Below, one piece after another: positions 17,331 to 27,535 of a stretch of 42,899 nt of DNA. The stretch is from Tissierellia bacterium (lineage in GTDB: Bacteria > Bacillota > Clostridia > Tissierellales > Peptoniphilaceae), in the NCBI GenBank assembly GCA_012520935.1, contig JAAYNG010000030.1, forward strand, positions 1-42,899. The letters run 5' to 3'. Every line of letters starts with the position of its first letter. Within the stretch, counting starts at the first letter, position 1. Both the position numbers and the translations under genes were made by a program. Below the pieces are notes generated by a model that saw nothing but the letters and a program-made list of their open reading frames with translations, was not told the DNA's origin and did no database searches.

Positions 17331-18210
17331 ATCTGGATTTGTTGCAATAATAGGCAGGCCTAATGTAGGTAAGTCTACCTTATTAAATCAAATAATCGGT
17401 GAAAAGATTTCTATAGTATCTAATAAGGCCCAGACCACAAGAAACACTATTAAACTAATATTAAATGATGAAGATTCTCAAATAATATTTTTAGATACTC
17501 CTGGTTTTCAAAATCCAAAGAATAAACTTGGCGAGTTCCTATTAAAGGAAAGTGAGAGTTCAAAGGCTGGTGCAGATATAATTACAGTCTTGACAGATAT
17601 TTCAGATTCTATAGGAAAAATGGACGGTATAATATTAGAAGGGTTGAAGGATACAAAAATTCCTAAGGTCCTTTTGATTAATAAAATTGATTTATTAGAA
17701 AATAAAGAAGAAATAAAATCAATTATAGAGATGTATGAAGATACAGGTATATTCCAAAAGATACTTCCTATTTCTGCCTTGAATAATGAAGGACTAAATG
17801 ATTATGTAAAATTCATTAAAGATAACTTAAAGGAAGGGCCAATGTATTATCCTGACGACTACATCACTGACTTACCTGAAAAATTTATTGCTCAAGAGAT
17901 TATTAGGGAAAAGGCCTTGATATATTTAGATGAAGAAATCCCCCATGGTATTATGGTTGAGATTGAATCTTTTAAAGAAAGGTCAGATAAGAAAATAATA
18001 GACATAGATGCAACTATTTATGCTGAAAAGGATTCCCATAAGGGTATGGTCATTGGTAAGAATGGTGCTATGTTAAAAAAAATAGGGACAGATGCGAGAT
18101 TAGACCTTGAGAGTTTTTTAGATACTAAGGTTAACTTAAAGCTTTGGGTCAAGGTTGATAAGAATTGGAGAGAGAAGGAAAGGAGTTTAAAAAACTTCGG
18201 ATATAAATGA
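17323..18210 (+). CDS. era: GTPase Era
   Basis: Ribosome-assembly GTPase of 295 residues that binds the 3' end of 16S rRNA. G1 is GRPNVGKST (11-19), G3 DTPGF and G4 NKID; a C-terminal KH domain carries GMVIGKNGAMLKKIG. All canonical. It overlaps cdd and recO (ATGA at 18207). Confidence 0.97.
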   Translation: MFKSGFVAIIGRPNVGKSTLLNQIIGEKISIVSNKAQTTRNTIKLILNDEDSQIIFLDTPGFQNPKNKLGEFLLKESESSKAGADIITVLTDISDSIGKMDGIILEGLKDTKIPKVLLINKIDLLENKEEIKSIIEMYEDTGIFQKILPISALNNEGLNDYVKFIKDNLKEGPMYYPDDYITDLPEKFIAQEIIREKALIYLDEEIPHGIMVEIESFKERSDKKIIDIDATIYAEKDSHKGMVIGKNGAMLKKIGTDARLDLESFLDTKVNLKLWVKVDKNWREKERSLKNFGYK

Positions 18211-18926
18211 TAAGGACAAGAGGAATTGTAATAAGGGAAATGAAATATCTAGAGTCCAGTAAAATCTTAACTGTACTCACAAAAAATTACGGCAAAATTT
18301 CTGTAATGGCTAGAGGGGTTTTAAGACCCAAGTCATTAAACACAAATTCTGCCTCTCTTTTTTCACTTTCAGAATTTGAATTTTATAAAGGGAGAAATAT
18401 ATATTACCTCAATTCTTCTAATATCTTAGAAATCTTTTATGGAATAAGGTCAGACAATAAAAAGTTCTTGTACGCATCATATTTTGCTGAATTGGTTAAT
18501 GAAACTATTTTACCGGGAGATGAAGCTAATAAAATATTTGAAATGTTGATAAAGGCTTTGCAAGTTTTAAACTATGGCGAAGCTTCTCCACTTTTGGTCC
18601 TTGCCTTTCAGTTGAAACATATATCAATACTTGGATTTCGACCGGAGCTTACTTCTTGTTTAGAATGTGGAAGGACAAATTCTACAGATTGGAGATTTAG
18701 TTTTGAAAGTGGGGGTATAATGTGTTCTGATTGTTATGATAGCTCTTCTGAGAAAATCAGTGGGGAGGATATTATACTTTTAAACAATCTACTGTTTGCA
18801 AAATTTGATGACATTTTTTCAATGGAAGAATTGACCTCACTTAAACTAGTAAATCTGATGAATAAATATATTGTGCGTTCTTTTGAATTAAAGAACTTTA
18901 AGAGCTTTAAATTTATTGAAGGTTAA
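18207..18926 (+). CDS. recO: DNA repair protein RecO
   Basis: Recombination mediator of 239 residues that works with RecF and RecR to load RecA. The N-terminal OB fold (GKISVMARGVLRPKS) is followed by a helical region with a zinc site (CLECG and CSDC). Length is typical. It is the last gene of the phoH-recO run before the glyQ promoter. Confidence 0.93.
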   Translation: MIRTRGIVIREMKYLESSKILTVLTKNYGKISVMARGVLRPKSLNTNSASLFSLSEFEFYKGRNIYYLNSSNILEIFYGIRSDNKKFLYASYFAELVNETILPGDEANKIFEMLIKALQVLNYGEASPLLVLAFQLKHISILGFRPELTSCLECGRTNSTDWRFSFESGGIMCSDCYDSSSEKISGEDIILLNNLLFAKFDDIFSMEELTSLKLVNLMNKYIVRSFELKNFKSFKFIEG

Positions 18927-18953
18927 TCATATTTACATGTTGTGAAAAATTAA

Positions 18954-18982
18954 TTGACAAGCTAAATAAACTTTGGTAAAAT
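18954..18982 (+). promoter_or_regulatory. Promoter for glyQS
   Basis: TTGACA (18954-18959), a 17-base spacer and TAAAAT (18977-18982) form a near-consensus sigma-A promoter. Transcription should begin near 18989, just before the T-box stem I. Confidence 0.88.
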
Positions 18983-18989
18983 TATGAAA

Positions 18990-19118
18990 AATTGATAGTT
19001 TCTGTGAGGAAGAGTAATGGCGACTTCTGAGAAACGCATCTAAAAGAGAGCTCAGGCTAATTAGGGTGGAACCGCGGAAGAATACCTTTCGTCCCTTGGG
19101 GGATGTTTGGTATTTTTT
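18990..19118 (+). promoter_or_regulatory. Glycine T-box riboswitch with ultrashort stem I
   Basis: tRNA-sensing leader of glyQS. The T-box core AGGGTGGAACCGCGG starts at 19063; its bulge UGGA (19067-19070) can pair with the UCCA end of tRNA-Gly. Stem I spans only 18998-19035: a 5-bp base (GTTTC/GAAAC), a 3-nt bulge, two G-A pairs typical of a kink-turn, a 5-bp helix, and an 11-nt terminal loop with AGTA and specifier GGC (19019-19021). The usual distal arm is missing. A terminator (AATACC 19081-19086 with GGTATT 19109-19114, then T's) competes with the antiterminator. Confidence 0.88.
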
Positions 19119-19151
19119 GTTTTATAAGTTTAAAAGAAAGCGAGGAATACT

Positions 19152-20030
19152 ATGTATTTTCAAGATTTGATGATGACTTTATTAAAGTATTGGGGGGACA
19201 AAGGCTGTATTGTATTAGAGCCTTATGATACTGAGAAGGGTGCCGGAACTATGAGTCCCCACACTTTTTTAAGGGCATTAGGTCCGGAACCATGGCATGT
19301 TGTTTATATTGAACCTTCTAGGAGGCCTGCTGATGCCAGGTATGGGGAAAATCCTAACAGGGTATACCAACATCATCAATTACAGGTAATTAACAAACCG
19401 TCCCCAGATGATATTCAAGACCAATACTTGGATAGTCTGAAGATTATTGGTATTGACCCTTTAAAACATGACATAAGATTTGTAGAAGACAACTGGGAGT
19501 CTCCAACCTTAGGAGCTTGGGGCCTGGGATGGGAAGTATGGCTAGATGGTATGGAAATAACCCAATATACTTACTTCCAACAGGTAGGGTCAATTAACTG
19601 CGAGTTGGAATCTTGCGAATTGACCTATGGTTTAGAGAGGATAGCCATGTATCTTCAGGATGTAAATAATGTCTTTGATATAAAGTGGAATGAGAAAATT
19701 ACTTATGGGGATATTTTTAAGAAGGCAGAATATGAGCACTCAGTATACAGTTTTGAAAAGGGCTCTATTGATACTTTAAAAAAATTATTTGACATGTATG
19801 AGGAAGAGGCCAATAAGATGTTAGCAGAGGACTTAGTAATACCTAGCTATGATTATATTTTAAAGTGTTCTCATACCTTTAATGTCCTTGATGCAAGAGG
19901 GGCAGTTTCGGTTTCAGAAAGAACAAAATATATAGGTAGGGTAAGGGCTTTAGCTAGGGAAGTTGCTAATGTATATATAAAACAGAGAGAAGCTTTAGGA
20001 TTTCCATTGATAAAGAAGTTGGAGGACTAA
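19152..20030 (+). CDS. glyQ: Glycyl-tRNA synthetase alpha subunit
   Basis: Catalytic subunit of the tetrameric glycyl-tRNA synthetase, 292 residues, carrying class II-type aminoacylation elements ([33 protein letters not shown]). The start ATG at 19152 follows GCGAGGA. It is controlled by the T-box upstream and lies one base before glyS. Confidence 0.97.
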   Translation: MYFQDLMMTLLKYWGDKGCIVLEPYDTEKGAGTMSPHTFLRALGPEPWHVVYIEPSRRPADARYGENPNRVYQHHQLQVINKPSPDDIQDQYLDSLKIIGIDPLKHDIRFVEDNWESPTLGAWGLGWEVWLDGMEITQYTYFQQVGSINCELESCELTYGLERIAMYLQDVNNVFDIKWNEKITYGDIFKKAEYEHSVYSFEKGSIDTLKKLFDMYEEEANKMLAEDLVIPSYDYILKCSHTFNVLDARGAVSVSERTKYIGRVRALAREVANVYIKQREALGFPLIKKLED

Positions 20031-20031
20031 A

Positions 20032-22104
20032 ATGACTAGTAAATATTTAATAGAAATAGGCGTTGAAGAACTACCTGCAACGCAAGTAGATGATGCATTA
20101 AACCAATTTAGCAATCTATATAAAAAATATTTAACAGAAGAGGATGTTTCTTTTGGAGAAGTAGAATCTTATGCCACGCCTAGAAGACTTACTCTTATAA
20201 TAAGTGACTTATCAAAGTCAGAATCAGATGAGATGGAAGAGGTAAAGGGTCCAGCCAAAAAGATATGTTTTGGGGAAGATGGTTCAATTTCAAAAGCTTT
20301 TTCAGGTTTTTTGAATTCTAAAGGCTTGGAAGAAAAGGATGTTTTCTTTAGAGAAATTAAGGGCGTTGAATATGCCTATGCCAATGTAGTTAAGAAGTCT
20401 AAGAGTCTTGAAGAAGTACTTTCTGAAATTGCCCCAAAGGCTATAAAGGGAATAAGCTTCCCTAAGTCAATGAGATGGGGTGGCAAGGATATTCGTTTCG
20501 CTAGACCAATTAGGTGGCTGATTTCTTTATTAAATGATAAGGTTATCCCTTTTGATTTGGAGGGCATTAAAGTTTCAAATGAAACCTACGGACATAGGTT
20601 TTTATCTAAGGGGAAAATTAAGATTAATACTCCTGACGAATATGTTGAGAAGCTAAAAGATGCTTATGTCATTGTGAATCAAGATGAGAGGAAAGATATT
20701 ATTATAGCAGGAGCAAATAGGCTTGCCAGAGAAAAGGCTGGCAATATTCAAAAAGATGAAGCCCTATTGAATGAGGTAGTATATATTATAGAATACCCGA
20801 CCTGCCTAATAGGAAGAATTAAAGAACAATATATGGAGTTGCCAGACATTGTTATTATTACACCTATGAAGGAACATCTAAGGTATTTTCCTGTTGTTGA
20901 TGATGATGAAAAGCTGATGCCTTACTTTGTAACTGTAAGAAATGGAAATGAAGACCATATTGATATTGTTACCCATGGAAACCAAATGGTACTTGACCCT
21001 AGACTTGAGGATGCGAAATTTTTCTATAATGAGGACTCAAATAAACCATTAATTGAATATGTAGATGATTTAAAGACTGTTGTATTCCAAGAAAAGTTGG
21101 GTACATTATATGATAAGACAAAAAGATTAGAAATACTTACTGAAAAGTATGCAAAGTTTTTATCTGTTGGGGTTGAAACTATAGAAAATGTTGTACGGGC
21201 AGCAACCTTATCAAAAGCAGACCTTTCTACTAAATTAGTTATTGAATTTACAGAACTACAAGGAAAAATGGGGAGGATTTATGCAAAAAATTCCGGAGAA
21301 AATGACCTTGTTTCAGTTGCAATAGAGGAGCAATACCTGCCAAGATTTGCAGGTGATTTACTTCCAGAAACTACAGCCGGTACACTTCTTAGTCTTGCAG
21401 ACAAGTTTGATACTATTTCAGGCATGTTTGCTGTTGGTATCAGACCAACAGGTTCAGTGGACCCATTTGCATTGAGGAGGGCAGCTATCGGAATAATAAA
21501 TATTATTTTAGATACAAACATAGATATTAGAATTGAAAACTTTATTAATGATGCTTTATATGTCTATGTTGAAGAACAAGGACTTACTTTTGATTATGAG
21601 GAAGTCAAGTCTTCAATAATTGACTTTATGAACGGTAGGTTCAAAAATCTATTAACGGATGAAGGTTTTAGGTATGACATAATTGACTCTGTATTAGAAA
21701 TGGATGAATCATTTCCTAATATTTATGACAGGGCAAGATTCATCAAGGAAAATATTGAAACAGATAATTTTAAAGATGCTATTGAAGGTCATACAAGAAT
21801 CTCTAACCTTGCGAGCAAGGCAGAGAGTAAAAATATTGATGAAAAAGTGTTAGAAAAAGAAGATTTGGAAATTTATGGCATTTTGGAAAATGCAGAAAAG
21901 AAGAATGAAGAGATTATCGAAAAGAGAGATTACGAATCAGGCTTAAATTTACTTGCTAGTTTAAAAAATCCAATTAATAAATATATGGATTCATCAATGA
22001 TTATGGTAGATAAAGAGTCTTTAAAAAATTCTAGGCTTGGAATATTGAAGAGACTTGAAGACTTGTTTAATTCTTTTTGCGATTTTTCAAAAATAGTAGA
22101 ATAA
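20032..22104 (+). CDS. glyS: Glycyl-tRNA synthetase beta subunit
   Basis: Beta subunit of 690 residues, required for tRNA binding. The N-terminus LIEIGVEELPA is the family hallmark, RWGGKDIRFARPIRW and an HD-like domain (DKFDTISGMFAVGIRPTGS) follow, and the C-terminus is the anticodon-binding region. GGAGG precedes the start. It is co-transcribed with glyQ and probably with the following regulator gene. Confidence 0.97.
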   Translation: MTSKYLIEIGVEELPATQVDDALNQFSNLYKKYLTEEDVSFGEVESYATPRRLTLIISDLSKSESDEMEEVKGPAKKICFGEDGSISKAFSGFLNSKGLEEKDVFFREIKGVEYAYANVVKKSKSLEEVLSEIAPKAIKGISFPKSMRWGGKDIRFARPIRWLISLLNDKVIPFDLEGIKVSNETYGHRFLSKGKIKINTPDEYVEKLKDAYVIVNQDERKDIIIAGANRLAREKAGNIQKDEALLNEVVYIIEYPTCLIGRIKEQYMELPDIVIITPMKEHLRYFPVVDDDEKLMPYFVTVRNGNEDHIDIVTHGNQMVLDPRLEDAKFFYNEDSNKPLIEYVDDLKTVVFQEKLGTLYDKTKRLEILTEKYAKFLSVGVETIENVVRAATLSKADLSTKLVIEFTELQGKMGRIYAKNSGENDLVSVAIEEQYLPRFAGDLLPETTAGTLLSLADKFDTISGMFAVGIRPTGSVDPFALRRAAIGIINIILDTNIDIRIENFINDALYVYVEEQGLTFDYEEVKSSIIDFMNGRFKNLLTDEGFRYDIIDSVLEMDESFPNIYDRARFIKENIETDNFKDAIEGHTRISNLASKAESKNIDEKVLEKEDLEIYGILENAEKKNEEIIEKRDYESGLNLLASLKNPINKYMDSSMIMVDKESLKNSRLGILKRLEDLFNSFCDFSKIVE

Positions 22105-22117
22105 TTTAGGAGGAAAT

Positions 22118-22939
22118 ATGAAAGTTACTGCATATGTACTTTCTGACTCGATAGGCGAGACTGGTGAAATGATGGCTAGGGCAATTATTACTCAATTTAA
22201 TCTTGATAGATATGATATTAGAAGAGAGCCTTTTATTTCGACCAAGGAACAAATTGATGAAATAATCAACGATGCTGAGGACAATGCTGTTTACTTCATT
22301 ACTATTGTCATTACAGAACTAAGAGATTATTTTATTAGAAAAGCAAAGGAAAGAGGACTTCAGTATGTTGACCTTATGACTGATGGTCTGAAGGCAGTGG
22401 AGGCTATTACAGATATTAGACCAAAGTATGAAGCTGGTCTTCTTAGAAAGTTCGACGATAATTATTTTAGAAGGGTTGAAGCAGTTGAATTTGCAGTAAA
22501 ATATGATGATGGTAAAGACCCGAGAGGGATGAAGAAGGCAGATATATTGTTAATAGGGATATCAAGAACTTCCAAGACACCACTTAGCATGTATCTTGCC
22601 CATAATAATTATAAGGTTGCTAATGTTCCTTTAGTTCCCGAAGTTCCTCCACCTAAGGAACTATTTGAAGTTGATCATAGGCGGGTTATTGGTTTAATAG
22701 CCAACCCAGTAAAACTAAATGAAATTAGACAGGAGAGGCTAAGGTCTTTAGGTTTAGATAACTCAGCTTCCTATGCAAACATGGAGAGGATTCAGGAAGA
22801 GATTGAATATTCTAGAAAACTTATGGATAAGTTGAATTGCCTTGTAATTGATGTTTCTTATAAGGCGATTGAAGAAACAGCAGGAATTATTATGGAATAC
22901 TTTACTGATATTTTTAAGGATGAAAGATATATCTCTTGA
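22118..22939 (+). CDS. Pyruvate,phosphate dikinase regulatory protein (PDRP/PSRP family)
   Basis: Bifunctional kinase/pyrophosphorylase-type regulator of 273 residues (old DUF299). Members inactivate by ADP-dependent phosphorylation, and reactivate by phosphorolysis, either pyruvate,phosphate dikinase or PEP synthase. The nucleotide-binding loop GISRTSKT (147-154) and N-terminal LSDSIGETG are conserved. AGGAGG precedes the ATG. In Bacillus the repressor gene ccpN lies between glyS and this gene; here it is absent. A PEP-synthase-like dikinase is encoded at the far end of the window and could be the target, but that is inference. Confidence 0.93.
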   Translation: MKVTAYVLSDSIGETGEMMARAIITQFNLDRYDIRREPFISTKEQIDEIINDAEDNAVYFITIVITELRDYFIRKAKERGLQYVDLMTDGLKAVEAITDIRPKYEAGLLRKFDDNYFRRVEAVEFAVKYDDGKDPRGMKKADILLIGISRTSKTPLSMYLAHNNYKVANVPLVPEVPPPKELFEVDHRRVIGLIANPVKLNEIRQERLRSLGLDNSASYANMERIQEEIEYSRKLMDKLNCLVIDVSYKAIEETAGIIMEYFTDIFKDERYIS

Positions 22940-22948
22940 GGTGATTAT

Positions 22949-23968
22949 TTGAATATACGGGAAAGAACGGAAGAAATAGAGAGGAATACCTTGTCAATCT
23001 TCGCATGCTTAAGTGAAAATTCAAAAGGAAGAATCTACACTGAAAAAGAGTGTGAGATTAGGACAGTTTTCCAAAGAGATAGGGATAGGATAATTCATTC
23101 AAAGGCCTTTAGAAGACTTAAGAGAAAGACTCAAGTATTTGTTGCTCCAAAAGGAGACCATTATAGGACCAGGCTAACTCATACACTTGAAGTATCACAA
23201 ATAGGGAGGACTATTGCAAGGGCACTTAGGATGAATGAAGACCTAGTTGAGGCTATTTGCTTAGCCCATGATTTAGGTCATACACCCTTTGGGCATACAG
23301 GAGAGAGGATTTTAAATGATTTAAATAAGACGAGGGGATTCAGGCATTATGAACAGTCTTTAAGGGTAGTAGATGTTTTGGAACAGAGAAAGAATAACAG
23401 GGGCTTAAATCTAACTATGGAAGTTCGTGATGGAATCTTAAACCATTCAGGTAAGAATAAGGCAAATACAATAGAGGGAAAAATTGTAAAATATGCTGAC
23501 AGGATAGCCTATATAAATCACGATATTGATGACTCAATCAGGGCAGGAGTTTTGGATAGAGAAGACTTACCTAAGGATGTAATAGAAGTATTGGGAGAAA
23601 CTGGAAGTCAAAGAATTAATACAATGATTTTAGATTTGGTTAAGAACTCTTTTGACAAGGAGGATTTGACTATGTCTAAAGAAGTGAGCGAGGCAACGGA
23701 TAAGCTTAGAAATTTTATGTTTGATATGGTCTATTTAAACTCATTAGCTAAGTCTCAAGATGAAAAGGCGGAGTATGTCATTACTGAGATTTATAATTAT
23801 TATTTAAAGAACTTTTCACTACTTCCAAAGGAACACCTATCAATTTATACAGATGATGAGCTGGAAGACAAGGAATTAGTTATTACCGACTATATTGCAG
23901 GCACCACTGACAACTATATTTTAACATTATTTGAAGACTTATTTATTCCTAGCCCTTGGAGGATGTAA
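22949..23968 (+). CDS. dgt: dGTPase-like HD hydrolase
   Basis: HD-domain deoxynucleoside triphosphate triphosphohydrolase of 339 residues. The metal site is visible in THTLEVSQ and AHDLGHTPFGHTGE, and a later NHDIDDS carries a further metal ligand. The start is a TTG at 22949 with GAGGTG just upstream; no ATG fits. Its stop shares bases with the dnaG ATG (TAATG). Confidence 0.92.
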   Translation: MNIRERTEEIERNTLSIFACLSENSKGRIYTEKECEIRTVFQRDRDRIIHSKAFRRLKRKTQVFVAPKGDHYRTRLTHTLEVSQIGRTIARALRMNEDLVEAICLAHDLGHTPFGHTGERILNDLNKTRGFRHYEQSLRVVDVLEQRKNNRGLNLTMEVRDGILNHSGKNKANTIEGKIVKYADRIAYINHDIDDSIRAGVLDREDLPKDVIEVLGETGSQRINTMILDLVKNSFDKEDLTMSKEVSEATDKLRNFMFDMVYLNSLAKSQDEKAEYVITEIYNYYLKNFSLLPKEHLSIYTDDELEDKELVITDYIAGTTDNYILTLFEDLFIPSPWRM

Positions 23969-25734
23969 TGGCTAGATTTGATAATTCTGTAATTGAAAGA
24001 ATTAGGGAAGAAACAGATATTGTTGAATTGATTTCACAATATGTACAACTAAGACAGGCAGGTAGAAATTATCAGGGGTTATGTCCTTTTCATTCGGAGA
24101 AGACCCCTTCTTTTTCTGTGTCTGAAGATAAGAAGATATTTAAGTGTTTTGGATGTGGAGAGTCAGGAGACGCTATTTCTTTTTTAATGAAGATTGAAAG
24201 TTGTGACTTTTTAACAGCAGTTCAAATCCTTGCAAAGAGACTTGGAATTTTATTGAGGGAGGAAACGGAAGAGGATAAAATAAGAAAGGAAAGACGGGAA
24301 AATCTTTATAAGTTAAATAGGGAAGTGGCTCTTTTTTTCATGGAGAACCTTAGAAAGAGCAAAAAGGCTATTGATTATATAAAAAAAAGGGAGATTCCTG
24401 GGAAAATTGCTAACCAGTTTGGACTTGGATATGCAAATGATAGCTATGATAAGCTTATAAATTTTTTAAACAAAAAAAGTTTTCCTTTGGACTTAGCTGA
24501 AAGTTTAGGCTTGATTGCTACATCAAAAAAAGGAAATAAGTATGACTATTTTAGAGATAGGCTAATGTTTCCAATTATAGATACGAAGGGGAGAGTTATT
24601 GGATTTGGCGGAAGGTCTTTAGGGGACAATGAGCCAAAGTATTTAAATTCAAAGGAAAATGAGATATTTCATAAAGGAGAAAATTTATATTCTTTAAATC
24701 TTGTAAGGAAAAATAACAACGATAGAAAGATAATTTTAGTCGAAGGTTACATGGATGTTATAGCTCTTTTTAAAAAGGGAATTAAGTATGGTGTGGCTTC
24801 GCTGGGTACAGCCCTTACTGAAAGACAAGCTAGGTTGATTTCTAAAAATGCCGATGACATATATATTTGTTTTGACACGGATTCTTCGGGTATTAAAGCT
24901 ACGATGAGGGCACTTGATATATTTTCTAATGATTCCATTGAAGTTGGAATTATTTCATTAGGCAAATATAAGGATCCAGACGATTATTTCCACGATAATA
25001 GTTTAGAAGACTTTAAACTCTTGATGGATAATGCTAAAACATCTTATGAATTTAGGCTAGACTATTTAAAGAGTAAATATGATATTGAGAAACCTGAAGA
25101 AAAGATTAAGCTGGTCAAAGAATTTCTACATGATATAGCAAACTATAAAAACCCTATCGAAAGAGAAGTATATCAGAGAAAGCTATCGGAAGACTTGAAT
25201 GTTGCCTATGAAACTATTAAATCAAATGATGTTGGTCCAATAAGAAGGTATGATAAAAGATTTATTATATCAACATCAAGCGAAATAAAAGATAGCATAG
25301 ATTTCGAGCTTCTAAAACTTTCAATTATAGATAGAGAATTTTTTGAAAAAATGCATCCATTTCTTGAGTCGTATGACTTCAAGGACGATAGATGTAAAGA
25401 CATTTATGCTAATATAGTTAAATTTTATGAAGAAAAGTTAGATGATAAAAACTTATTGTATAAAGATATTATAGAAATACATAGTTCAGACAAGAATTTT
25501 TCAAAAAATTTAATTTACAATAACAAGGGTTTTCTTTCTTTGGAGCCGGAAGAAATGTTTGAAAGTATAAAAAAAGTAATTGAGATAAGACGGTTAAGAG
25601 AGAAAAGAGAGGGTATATTATTAAAGATGTCAGAAAATCAAGATGGTGGAAATGTTTCGCTAAATGATTTATTTCTTGAACTTGATGAAATAAATCAAAA
25701 GCTGATAGCGTTCGGAGAGGGGGATTTTGATTGA
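23968..25734 (+). CDS. dnaG: DNA primase
   Basis: Primase of 588 residues that lays RNA primers at the replication fork. The N-terminal CHC2 zinc finger ([11 protein letters not shown] and CFGCG), central RNA-polymerase core with Toprim ([19 protein letters not shown]) and C-terminal helicase-binding domain follow in order. The ATG at 23968, directly behind GGAGG and overlapping the dgt TAA, is preferred over a TTG 12 bases upstream. It overlaps rpoD by 4 bases. Confidence 0.96.
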   Translation: MARFDNSVIERIREETDIVELISQYVQLRQAGRNYQGLCPFHSEKTPSFSVSEDKKIFKCFGCGESGDAISFLMKIESCDFLTAVQILAKRLGILLREETEEDKIRKERRENLYKLNREVALFFMENLRKSKKAIDYIKKREIPGKIANQFGLGYANDSYDKLINFLNKKSFPLDLAESLGLIATSKKGNKYDYFRDRLMFPIIDTKGRVIGFGGRSLGDNEPKYLNSKENEIFHKGENLYSLNLVRKNNNDRKIILVEGYMDVIALFKKGIKYGVASLGTALTERQARLISKNADDIYICFDTDSSGIKATMRALDIFSNDSIEVGIISLGKYKDPDDYFHDNSLEDFKLLMDNAKTSYEFRLDYLKSKYDIEKPEEKIKLVKEFLHDIANYKNPIEREVYQRKLSEDLNVAYETIKSNDVGPIRRYDKRFIISTSSEIKDSIDFELLKLSIIDREFFEKMHPFLESYDFKDDRCKDIYANIVKFYEEKLDDKNLLYKDIIEIHSSDKNFSKNLIYNNKGFLSLEPEEMFESIKKVIEIRRLREKREGILLKMSENQDGGNVSLNDLFLELDEINQKLIAFGEGDFD

Positions 25735-26870
25735 CTGAGGAGAATCAAAAGGAAAATAAAAATATTTTAGAACTTAATCCAGTTAAGAAAATTATTACAA
25801 AGGGTAAGAAAGAGGGATTTCTTACTTATTCAGATATTACTGATAGCTTGGAAGAATTAAATATAAACATGGATCAAATTGAAGATTTGTATCAATTATT
25901 TGAAGATATGGGTATTGAAATAAGAGAAGATTTTGATGATAAAGAAGAAGATGAACTAGATGTTGATATTACAGAAGATGACGATGAAGATGAAGAAGAA
26001 ATAGACATTTCTAAGGAAGATCTTTCTGTACCAAAAGGTATTAATGTCGACGACCCTGTGAGGATGTACCTTAAAGAAATTGGAAAAATTCCTCTATTAA
26101 CTGCAGAAGACGAGGTAAGGCTTGCCAAACAGATGCTAGCAGGTAATGAGGATGCTAAAAAGCACCTGGCTGAAGCAAATCTTAGGTTAGTTGTAAGTAT
26201 AGCAAAAAGATATGTAGGTAGGGGTATGCTATTCTTGGACCTTATACAAGAGGGCAATTTAGGCTTAATGAAGGCTGTTGAAAAGTTCGACTATGAAAAG
26301 GGTTTTAAGTTCTCTACTTATGCAACCTGGTGGATTAGGCAGGCTATTACGAGGGCCATAGCTGACCAAGCTAGGACAATAAGAATACCTGTCCATATGG
26401 TTGAAACTATTAATAAGTTAGTTAGAATACAAAGGCAGTTGGTACAAGAGCTGGGCAGGGACCCTGTCGCTGAAGAAATCGCTGTAGAGATGGACCTTCC
26501 GGTAGAAAAGGTTAGGGAAATTATGAAGATTGCCCAAGAACCTGTTTCTTTGGAGACCCCAATTGGTGAAGAAGAGGATAGCCACCTAGGGGACTTTATA
26601 CCGGATGAGGAAGTCTTGGCACCTGCAGATGCAGCGACTTTTACAATTTTAAAGGAACAATTAGATGAGGTTTTAGATAGTCTTACCCTTAGGGAGCAAA
26701 AAGTCTTAAGGCTTAGGTTTGGACTTAACGATGGTAGACAAAGGACCTTGGAAGAGGTAGGCAAGGAGTTTGATGTTACTAGGGAGAGGATTAGACAGAT
26801 TGAAGCAAAGGCTTTAAGAAAACTAAGGCATCCAAGTAGGTCTAAAAAATTAAAGGATTTTTTGGAATAA
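25731..26870 (+). CDS. rpoD: Primary RNA polymerase sigma factor (SigA/RpoD)
   Basis: Housekeeping sigma-70 of 379 residues. Region 1.2 ([17 protein letters not shown]), region 2 with the RpoB/-10 motifs ([21 protein letters not shown] cut at its core as [13 protein letters not shown]), region 3 and region 4 with HTH ([19 protein letters not shown]) are all intact. An acidic Asp/Glu-rich stretch around residues 65-95 precedes region 1.2. The start is TTG at 25731, preceded by GGAGAGGGGG, inside the end of dnaG. The stop shares TAATG with trmK. Confidence 0.97.
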   Translation: MTEENQKENKNILELNPVKKIITKGKKEGFLTYSDITDSLEELNINMDQIEDLYQLFEDMGIEIREDFDDKEEDELDVDITEDDDEDEEEIDISKEDLSVPKGINVDDPVRMYLKEIGKIPLLTAEDEVRLAKQMLAGNEDAKKHLAEANLRLVVSIAKRYVGRGMLFLDLIQEGNLGLMKAVEKFDYEKGFKFSTYATWWIRQAITRAIADQARTIRIPVHMVETINKLVRIQRQLVQELGRDPVAEEIAVEMDLPVEKVREIMKIAQEPVSLETPIGEEEDSHLGDFIPDEEVLAPADAATFTILKEQLDEVLDSLTLREQKVLRLRFGLNDGRQRTLEEVGKEFDVTRERIRQIEAKALRKLRHPSRSKKLKDFLE

Positions 26871-27535
26871 TGAAATTGTCAAATAGAATGAATTCAATAA
26901 TAAATTTCTTAGAAACCTGTGGGACAATTGCCGATATTGGCACTGACCATGGGTTTATTCCTTTGGAAATAATTAATAGAGGTCTGGCAAAGAAAGTAAT
27001 AGCTACAGATATTTCTGCCAATTCTTTAAAGAAAACAGAGGAACTTGTGGCAGAGTATGGATTGGAAGACAGTATTGAAACCAGGGTAGGGGATGGTCTT
27101 ACTGTTATTGGAGAGAATGAAGTAGACACAATTATAATAGCAGGTATGGGAGGTATACTCATATCAGAAATAATAGGTGGATTTATTGAACTAGCAAAAA
27201 ATACTAAACTTATCCTTCAACCCATGACTGCTGAGGCTGAATTAAAAAGATATTTAGTTAATAATAATTTTAGAATAATTGATGAATACTTATGTTTAGA
27301 TGGAAAAAAATTTTACCAAACTATTTATGTTGAGTATGGTGAAAGTAAAAAAGATTATGATATATATATAAGCCCTTTTTGGAAAAAAGACTCTATCTAT
27401 TATAATTATTTGAAGAATATGGTTGGTAAGTATAAAATTATAGTTAATGGTTTAAAGATTTCAGACAAGGATGGTAGGCTAGAAGAAAATGAAAAACTAC
27501 TAAAAATTTATGAGGAGGCATTATATGAAGGTTAA
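26870..27535 (+). CDS. trmK: tRNA (adenine22-N1) methyltransferase TrmK
   Basis: SAM-dependent methyltransferase of 221 residues that makes m1A22 in tRNA. SAM motif ADIGTDHGFIPLEI, ATDISANSL and the active-site-region IIAGMGGILISEI are visible. Position directly after rpoD and before a Nif3-like gene matches yqfN of Bacillus. Confidence 0.93.
   Translation: MKLSNRMNSIINFLETCGTIADIGTDHGFIPLEIINRGLAKKVIATDISANSLKKTEELVAEYGLEDSIETRVGDGLTVIGENEVDTIIIAGMGGILISEIIGGFIELAKNTKLILQPMTAEAELKRYLVNNNFRIIDEYLCLDGKKFYQTIYVEYGESKKDYDIYISPFWKKDSIYYNYLKNMVGKYKIIVNGLKISDKDGRLEENEKLLKIYEEALYEG

Noticed and set aside
25945-26015. Acidic low-complexity stretch in rpoD as an insertion or frameshift
   Set aside because: Asp/Glu-rich segments between region 1.1 and 1.2 are usual in primary sigma factors, and the frame is intact on both sides.
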